Assembly (NCBI GenBank): GCA_007258455.2
Contig: VDFB02321250.1
Location: 1 to 64,000, forward strand
Reading direction: 5' to 3'
Source of the DNA: Sequoia sempervirens
Lineage: Eukaryota; Streptophyta; Pinopsida; Cupressales; Cupressaceae
DNA length: 64,000 nt
Shown here: positions 57,047 to 64,000 of the stretch, one piece after another
How positions within the stretch are numbered: position 1 is the stretch's first letter
How the letters are laid out: each line of letters starts with the position of its first letter
Notes under the pieces: model-generated
The model's input: the letters and a program-made list of their open reading frames with translations, nothing else
Database searches by the model: none
Told to the model about the DNA's origin: nothing
Position numbers and translations under genes: made by a program

Positions 57047-59029
57047 TGTAATATTCCCCCTTAATTTTTTTTGAATTTTATCACAATTAAACCAGCACAA
57101 AACCACTGATTAGCGTTAGCTCCAAATATAAACCAGCTTGTAAAATAACCCTCACCAAGATCCCAATGTGGGCGAGGTGATAGCATATGGTGCCAGGGAT
57201 CATTAGCAACTGGAAAGAAGATACAAAGCTACTGCAAGTAGTTGGCCGACCATGAATAAAGTAAATACAATGTAGGTAGATAACCGACCATGAATTCCAC
57301 TCTACCACTTATTTAGCGGGGGGAATATATTCCGCTCTGCCACTTGTTCAGTGGGGGGAAATAAACAAGAATGAAAGTAGAATTATTTAACTAAACCACT
57401 TCTTCAGTGGGAGTGTATACAAACATATAATTTGCAGCAATAATTAAAACAGCTGTTAGTACTACTAACTAGCTTTACAAGTAATGAGTTTTAGCTACAA
57501 TCATCAAGAGATATTCAACAATAGCAACAAGGAGTTAGAGTATAAACATCTAATTGATACAATATGAGAATGATGTAGAAATTGAGCTCAAAACAGCAAT
57601 ATACTTGAAAGTACTAAGTCTGATCAAAAACAGTATTAACAGAAAATCAGACCAGCAACATTAAAACTCACTGAAATGGACGTATCTTCTCCACTACAGC
57701 TCGGAATGCCCTCAAACTACAGTCAAACAACAACTAAGAGCAAGACGTCCAACTTCATAACAAAAAATCGTGCCCGAACAATAGTATTATTTTATGGCAC
57801 ACATTCCAAGGCAGCAACAAGAGGGGCGACCCTTCCAAGGAGGTCGAGCTCTTGCCAAAAATCCCACAGTTCAAAATAAAATCTGAAACTTCTCCAATCT
57901 AGGCTCCCTTCACAGTCAGACAATATGAGCAAATACCCAAAATGAAATTAAAATCAGAGATGAAGCTATCAGTAGAAGTTTGCTTCATTCATTGACATCA
58001 GTAGTACAAACATATTATAAAATAAATATAAACCAACAATCTGCCTGTAATTAAAATCAGAAATTGAGCACTATCCACACTCCTGAGTGAAGCATGGTCT
58101 TTAGTAAACTTTCTATGAAGCCATAGTTTCAGGCCCGAAGAAAGGTGTGTTTGCTAAGCTTCCCCTTAGCCAGGTTCTATATTCAGTCCAGTAGCATAAC
58201 TTTACAATAATCTTCAAGCATGAGAAACACTCAACAAAGCCTCGATAAATAATCTTCAATTGAGGAGATGAATCAATTGTAACTCCAAGAAGATGAACCA
58301 TTCAACTTCCACAAGGGATGCCACCTTTTTTTTTAATTTTGCAAATGAAATATTAGTCACCTTTTTCATTTCTCACTCTAGGCGTCCAAAGTAAAATGCC
58401 ATTTTAATGTAACTTTAGAAAATAATGAACTTCTCCACTTAGGCGTCCAAGGCAAGGTAATTAATATAACTTTTAAAATATTAAACTTCATCACAAGTCC
58501 CCTTTTTAAAACAGCTTGAAGTTGATCACCTAAGCACCGGGGTCCAAAAGGCATCATTGAAAATTGACTAAGTATTGAATACTTAGCTCCAAGAAAAATG
58601 AAGCCAACACCCAAACTGACCAACCTCATATAAATAGTAAGTGTTCCCAAACGCCTTCTGAGCACAAATCGGGCAGCCATCATGACTTACTATAAATAAT
58701 AAGTGCTTGGAAAGGTTGTCAGATTCAAATGCATGTCACACCACCCTGAAGATCTCTAAAAACCCAAAAAAACCCATAAACCTATCCTACATGCAAGTTA
58801 TCTACCAGAAATTGCATGTCATTTTCTTAACATGCATGTCACCACATCCTGAAGCTCTCCAAAAACCTAGAAAGCTCCACCAGACATGCATAAGAAACTC
58901 ACACATGTAAACCTTCAAAATTGCATTTGAAAGCAGAAACCCCTAATTTCCATTCTTGCTTAGCCTACGAGTTTCCGGAAATAGGCTAAAACCAAATGAA
59001 GAGCGTAGGGCTAAATTGGGAACATTACA
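57047..59029 (+). repeat. LTR-like block, same family as 14563-16213
   Basis: It begins TGTAATATTCCCC and ends GGGAACATTACA. Near the 3' end it has the inverted pair TAGCCTACGAG / ATAGGCTA, as in the solo LTR at 14563-16213. The flanking pentamers do not match (GATGA, GTTGT), so either a boundary is off or the block is part of a rearranged element. Confidence 0.5.
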
Positions 59030-59032
59030 GTT

Positions 59033-60544
59033 GTAAGAACCTTTACAGGTTCTAACTGAAATCTTTTTCTTTCTATTTGCTGGTCTGAAAGTTTCAGACT
59101 TGTCTTTAACTTATGCCTTCAACAAGGACTTATTATATCATGTAGATTGAAAGCATAAATGACAGAAAATGAGCTTGAATATAGATGTTATGCAAACAAC
59201 AAGATGAACATAAACAAGAAGAACATACCCAGCAAGATAGCTTATCCTCTTTTATTTGACTAGAAGCTAGTTACAATAGTAAATACTGAATATTACATTT
59301 TGTTAGGTCTGATTTTAAGTTCTAGACCTTCAATGATACCCAGTTTGTGCCCAAAGCACTAGATAAAACCCTAGCTGCTAGGAAGGAGAATGAGGTAAGT
59401 GTGTGGAATGATAAACCTAGCTGGAAATGACTGGAAAATACGCTGTTGCAGCCTACTGGAGGTTGTAGTCGCCCAAAATCTCCACAGATATGGTGATGAA
59501 GTCAACTTGAAGTCTGCTGTAATAAAAATCTGAATATGTTTGAAGGTAGAAATTGCCCAAAATGCCCTTCTATGTCAAACAATCTTCTTGAAATCTCTTC
59601 TTCCACAAATCAAAGTCTCAAACTATAACTGGAGTTGTGCTGAAGCAATCTGGTTAAGCTCAGTGATGATTTCTGTTTGAAATCACCTCACAAGGTGGAA
59701 TGGGAGCAACACCAAACCATAGAATTCAAGGGAGCAGCGCCTTGAATGGATTGAAACCACTTTTAGTCAAGAGATCTCTCAGCAAACAAGTTAGAATCAC
59801 CAAAATAACATGTTTTTCTTATTCCCCAAGCCTCCTTTAAATAAGACCTTAAGGCAAGGCCACCCTAGGGTTGAATCAAATATTTTAATTAAAATATTTA
59901 CCTTGCTTCAAGGCTAAGGCACTAGCCCAGGTCATCCCCCAAGAAGATCAAATTTGCTCCTTTAAAATATTCACTTTCTTCTAGGCTAAGTTTCCCCCAA
60001 GGCATTCTAGAAAAATCTGATTTTTTTGTCTTTTTGCCTTTTTGGAGATTATAAAATGTATCTTGGAAGCTTCCTACAGCCACCCCAAGGAAGAGATCAG
60101 ACTTGGTCTTAAAATATTAATTTATGGTAGCTTCTCCCTTAAGTCACCTAAACCACCATAGGAAGGGGAAGCTTCTAGAATCTGATCAGATTGGATGAGG
60201 TCGACTCACCTCCTTGCTTGCTTGTCCTCCTTGTTTGCTTGGTGTGGCAAATATACCTCTTTTCCTGCTTTGACTCAACATAGACCTTCTTGCTTGCTTT
60301 GACTAGCAAGTAGACCTCCTTGCTTGCTTTCACCTCCTTGTGTGCTTTGACCAACAAGTGGGAAGAAGATTAGCATTATGCTTTGCTTGGCTTAAGGTTA
60401 ACACCCTCTTAATTCTCATATACTACCAAAATTTGTTCCCTATTGCCAAAATTCATCCCCTTTTTATGCCTTCTAACCCACGAGAATGCTGGATGGGCTA
60501 GAATCGAGCCCCCATAATGTCACACCGAGAGTGGGGACATTACA
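59033..60544 (-). repeat. probable 3' LTR of a minus-strand Ty3-like element
   Basis: On the minus strand it begins TGTAATGTCCCCACTC at 60544, directly after GGGAAGGGCGGACTAT, a purine-rich tract like the one before the 20775 LTR. The left end at 59033 (TGTAAGAACC) is tentative. Inside, 60190-60360 holds imperfect CTTGCTTGCTTTGAC repeats. Confidence 0.45.
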
Positions 60545-61816
60545 ATAGTCCGCCCTTCCCAAAATTGCTTGTCCTCAAGTAATGCCACCACACTCAAAGA
60601 AAACAACTTGATCCTTACTATACCAAGTAGGATCCTAGGATCCCAAGTCCACCGCTGTGAAGACCCACCATGCTGACGCTGCACCACACTGATCACATAG
60701 ACATATCCAATATTCCAAGACTGCATTGTCCTCCTTCCAATAGGTGTCTCAAAATTGACAGTCTTGAAAGAACTGAAATCATAATCCTGCAGCATCCCAT
60801 GTCTTGAAAACTTTGAGGAGACAAAATCTGCAATACCAAAAACTAACACATTCTCGAGCAATAGGAAAGATAGTCTTCTCAACTCTAAAACATGCTCCTC
60901 ATCATAACTCCTCATAGCATCAAACAGAGTCACAATAGCATATGTGACTCTTCCAACACTTATTGCAACGAGAAGAGCAACTCCTTGTAATAGTTTCTCC
61001 ATCACATCCTCAAATTTCCATGAAGATGTATAATGCCTTCTTTGAAACAAACGGATATAACTGAGAAGACTCCAAAAAAAACTTACAAATTTCACCTCAA
61101 GAGTCTCCAACTGGTGAACCAAATCAGTTACAAACTCGCTGCCCCAAACCTCAGTATAGGAGAAAATGCAGAGAAGGCCATTGATTAATGTTGGAGAACA
61201 CCCCATACACGAATTTTGGCTGTACTGAATCATTCCCTTTCTCATTTGAGGCCCAAAATCAGTCCTAATAGTAGACTGGAAGGTCTGAAAATGAATACAC
61301 CAACTACCTATCAAGTCTGATTTAATCATATTGAGATCTGATTTATGGAAAATCAGCATTCCAGAATGTAAGCAGCAACTGTTACATGAAAAATCTTCAA
61401 TAAAATAGGCATAACTGCTCATGAACAAGGCTAGTGGCACCCTTATCAAAGGTCCCATTGCCACAATAAAATAACTTTTGATCACATTTCCCATCCAAAT
61501 CATCATTTTATGATCAGAAATTACCCACCAATTGCTGATAAAGAAGGTAGCAACACTTCTGGTGCTGAAATTTTGGCACTTATCATTCTAATATACCTTC
61601 CTAACAATGAATTTAGGATCCCAAAATAAAATGTTTAACTGAAAACAATCTCCAACACTCTGGTGAATGATCATAATACCATGTGTTGATTCCACCTTTT
61701 TAATTTTTTCATTATTCTCTATTTGTTGAATAATGCCAGGATCCCAAATCATCAGCATTGAAGATCCATTTCTCAAATGGAGAACAACTCTAACTTGAAT
61801 TCTCTGATTTACTCGC
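60520..61816 (-). pseudogene. unrecognised retroelement frame next to a 3' LTR
   Basis: The open frame 61506-60520 (328 codons) and, after a stop, 61776-61588 (continuing open to 61816) lie upstream of the LTR start at 60544. The translation is hydrophobic, with several possible membrane segments (GVALLVAISVGRVTYAIV, LSFLLLENVLVFGIADFV) and a WDP-I/F motif seen three times (WDPGI, WDPKF, WDPRI). The frame runs 24 nt into the LTR. Position between integrase and 3' LTR would suit an env-like ORF, but hydrophobic translations also arise by chance. Truncated at 61817 by the copia insertion. Confidence 0.35.
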
Positions 61817-62455
61817 TCTGCTAAATTTTAATGAGCAGATTAATGCACAGAAACTTAATTCAAAATCAGACACAATAACACAGCAGATACCCTGGGAAAA
61901 CCCTCCTCTTGAGGGAGAAAAACCCAACAACAAAGATCTCTCTTATATATATAAATAGAGGCAACAATTCTCTTTACAATGAGGCCAATAACAAGGCCAA
62001 CCTTTAGCACCTATTAATAAGATGCAAGAGTGTATAATAACTGCGACCTCACAATATTCAACACCTCTTAGAAGAATTCGCACTGCTCTTTGAAGAATTC
62101 GCACTTGTATAAATGAATAATCAAACTTGCTTGATGATGAACAATGAGAGAGAGATGTCTTATATATACAATGTGAAGGGACGCCACCCTTAACATGATA
62201 CAAGTCGGCCAACCAAAAAATATATCTCCTTTTAATTAATCGCGCCAATGAAGGAAGTCGGCCAGAATACAATAATGTAAATAATAAATACAAATCATAA
62301 GGAAGGTCGGCCTCAAGTGAAATTATAACGTTGCCAAGAGAAGCGCCCACTTTAAATAAATGACTCATATAAATAAATAGCTGATAGGCTACATTTATTT
62401 ATGTCTTCACTCGTGGCTGGAAGGATGAACCCGAAGCTGCTCAATAACATTAACA
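61817..62455 (-). repeat. 3' LTR of the second copia element
   Basis: 639 bp. On the minus strand it begins TGTTAATGTTATTGAGC after the purine tract and ends near TTTAGCA. It is diverged from, but clearly related to, the LTRs at 13419 and 19131. Confidence 0.7.
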
Positions 62456-62539
62456 CTCCCTCTCAGCTAGGGAGAGAACTTCCAGCTGCTCAAGACAAAT
62501 CATCTCAACATGATGCTCATCACATTGGCTACAACCAGA

Positions 62540-62960
62540 TGTGAAAAGAAGAATATCACCTCAACGTGATATTAGATATCGCCTCAATACGATATCAACC
62601 ATAATGGCAACAACCACACTATGGTGTGTACAAGTGTTCATCACTTGCGTGATGTTGTCACCTCAATGTGACATTCACAAGTACAAGATATGTCATGGAG
62701 TCTCACACATGACATCCACCATGACTCAAGCTCAGAGGGTGGAAACAAGGGCTTACACCTCAAATTCCTCCGTCTCAGAGGAAATGCATTAACAAGGACT
62801 TGCACCTCAAATTCTTCCGTCTCAGAGGAAAATGTATTAACAAGGACTTGCACCTCAAATTCTTTCTTTTCGCCTCAAGAAAATGTATTAACAAGGGCTT
62901 CAGACCTCAAATTCTTCCGCCTCTGCAAGAAAATGCATTTTCAACAAGGCTTCACCGGGA
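62540..62960 (-). repeat. tandem repeats of the second copia element
   Basis: Four units of about 57 bp (core ACCTCAAATTCYTCCGYCTC) at 62758-62960, and GATATCACCTCAAYRTGATAT-type units at 62545-62680. The homologous arrays in the first element have two and three main units. Confidence 0.75.
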
Positions 62961-63189
62961 CACCAGACCCTTACTCAGCCAAGGTTGGATTTTCCACCAT
63001 ACCAAGCTTATCTCTAAGTACTAAACTTTATCCTCAAGCGAGAGGCTTGTGAGAATATCCGCCTGCTCATCAAGCAAGCAATGTAATTTCAATCAGATAG
63101 CCTCCTTAGTACCATATCTCCTGATATAGTGGTACTTGATTCCCAACATGCTTGGTTACACATGAAACATGATTGACAGTAAAGCTTCA

Positions 63190-63570
63190 CACAACTCTCA
63201 TTATCACAATGAATGATAGTAGGCTCCACCCATTGTCCCAACAATCCTCAAGAAGGAGAGCTTACGGGCCAAACCGCTTCTCGAAGGCTATTAAGGCTAA
63301 GCTGTACGTAATTTCCCCATCGTATTCAATGCTACGATGATCAGCTTCCCATCGCACTGTGAAATCATAGCGTAACCCAAATCGGGCAACAACCGTGAGG
63401 TGCTCTTCCATCCGTGACAATAACCCGCCCAATCAAAATTAGTGGAACCATGTAACTCCAAGTCTCAGATCCGGCGTATACCTCAACCTATATCCAACTG
63501 CGCTACACAAGTATCTCGTGATATGTTTATTGCAACAAGATGTATCCGCCCCTGACACAATATAACCGCT
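63190..63570 (-). pseudogene. RNase H region of the second copia element
   Basis: The reverse complement matches the RNase H tail at 17930-18420 (for example GGAGCCTACTATCATTCATTGTG) but with many indels. The YTDSDWAGS region near 63430 is only partly recognisable. Not functional. Confidence 0.6.
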
Positions 63571-63636
63571 AAGTGCACTCAACGAGATAGCAAATATCGT
63601 CTAGTGTTAACTAGATACATCAAGGGATCCAATCAG

Positions 63637-64000
63637 TCAGTCTCTAATAAATGTAGGATCCACTAAATTTGAACTAGCTACAGCCTCCTTCAATTTATGA
63701 AAATTGGTTTCCATAGGTGTAGACATGGATTTGAAATCCATCATGCCAAATCTCTTAAGTATATCAATGGTGTACTTCCCTTGACTATAAAACTTTAATG
63801 CATCACCATTGATTACCTTGAAGTAGAGATTTGAATCAGCATCATTCTTCAAGAAGCCCAAGCTTGATAGGTACCGATCAATCCTTTCGCACCATGCACG
63901 AGGAGCCTACTTAAGACCATTCAATGCCTTCTTCAATTTGCAAACATGAGACTCCTCCCATGTACCTCGAAATAGTGAGCAACAGGAGCAAATGTTTCTT
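63637..64000 (-). pseudogene. copia reverse transcriptase fragment lacking YVDD
   Basis: From the window edge: VCKLKKALNGLK then an in-frame stop, APRAWCERIDRYLSSLGFLKNDADSNLYFKV, then directly FYSQGKYTIDILKRFGM and STPMETNF. In intact copia RT, some 80-90 residues including the catalytic YVDD lie between the NLYFKV and SQGKYT segments. They are deleted here, and the remaining parts join in one open frame (63861-63637). Confidence 0.8.

Larger units (their letters stand above)
61817..64000 (-). mobile_element. second copia element, same family, running off the window
   Basis: The 3' LTR (61817-62455), purine tract CTAGCTGAGAGGGAG, tandem repeats, RNase H and part of RT read from right to left. 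It shares the LTR phrase TTTTTCTCCCTCAAGAGGAG, the repeat arrays and RNase H text with the element at 13419-19798. The 5' half lies beyond 64000. Confidence 0.8.

Noticed and set aside
57676..57879. A 67-codon plus-strand frame in the LTR-like block
   Set aside because: Short, Ser/Thr/Lys-rich, and inside a repeat with no other evidence of coding.

Overview
This window is plant nuclear DNA, probably from a large-genome seed plant such as a gymnosperm. It is AT-rich and packed with nested Ty1/copia and Ty3 LTR retrotransposons, solo LTRs and a tRNA-derived SINE. The one recognisable host gene is spread over more than 42 kb. The gymnosperm assignment is an inference from the huge intron and repeat density, not from a species marker.

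Host gene (+ strand). It is a nuclear gene for an organellar MiaB/CDK5RAP1-type tRNA methylthiotransferase (radical SAM). Exon 1 (8948-9273) encodes a basic, targeting-peptide-like N-terminus. A predicted 18.9 kb intron (9274-28149) joins it, in matching phase, to exon 2. Exon 2 carries the UPF0004 domain (28150-28454) and the radical-SAM core (50672-51427). It ends at a GTGAGC donor, and the remaining 3' exons are not in the window. Exon 2 is split by a 22.2 kb retrotransposon flanked by a GGATG duplication, so this allele should be non-functional.

The 22.2 kb element (28455-50666, coding on the - strand) is the most unusual object here. Its LTRs are about 6.75 kb each and nearly identical. 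It has an uninterrupted gag-pol frame of 2318 codons, with an extra RNase H placed before RT and a degenerate RNase H after RT. Two small, mutually similar ORFs overlap each other and the gag-pol frame. Each LTR also contains a reading frame of about 1070 codons for an unknown protein. A TATA box lies about 140 bp downstream of that frame, which puts the frame in U3. In the genomic RNA it would be the 3'-most cistron, a layout known from MMTV sag but to my knowledge not from plants.

Other regions. 1-1629: remnant of a - strand copia-like element. 2011-6109: old non-autonomous LTR element with a Lys/Glu-rich ORF. 6110-8947: AT-rich flank upstream of exon 1. The intron contains, in order: an 81-bp tandem repeat (9803); a solo LTR with TSD TGCCA (10872-12074); a cluster of palindromic ACACATGTGT repeats; a Ty3 3' LTR (13246-20775) split by a copia element (13419-19798), whose gag is itself split by a solo LTR (14563-16213); an integrase-chromodomain remnant (20776-22170); another solo-LTR-like block; and a gag remnant carrying a SINE with a perfect 17-bp duplication. 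Downstream of exon 2: a local tandem duplication, a small gag-only LTR element (52590-55004), two LTR-like blocks (57047-60544), an unrecognised retroelement frame, and a second member of the same copia family (61817 to the window end) whose RT has lost its catalytic YVDD segment.

Coordinates of LTRs with target-site duplications are firm. Remnants without a second boundary are approximate.
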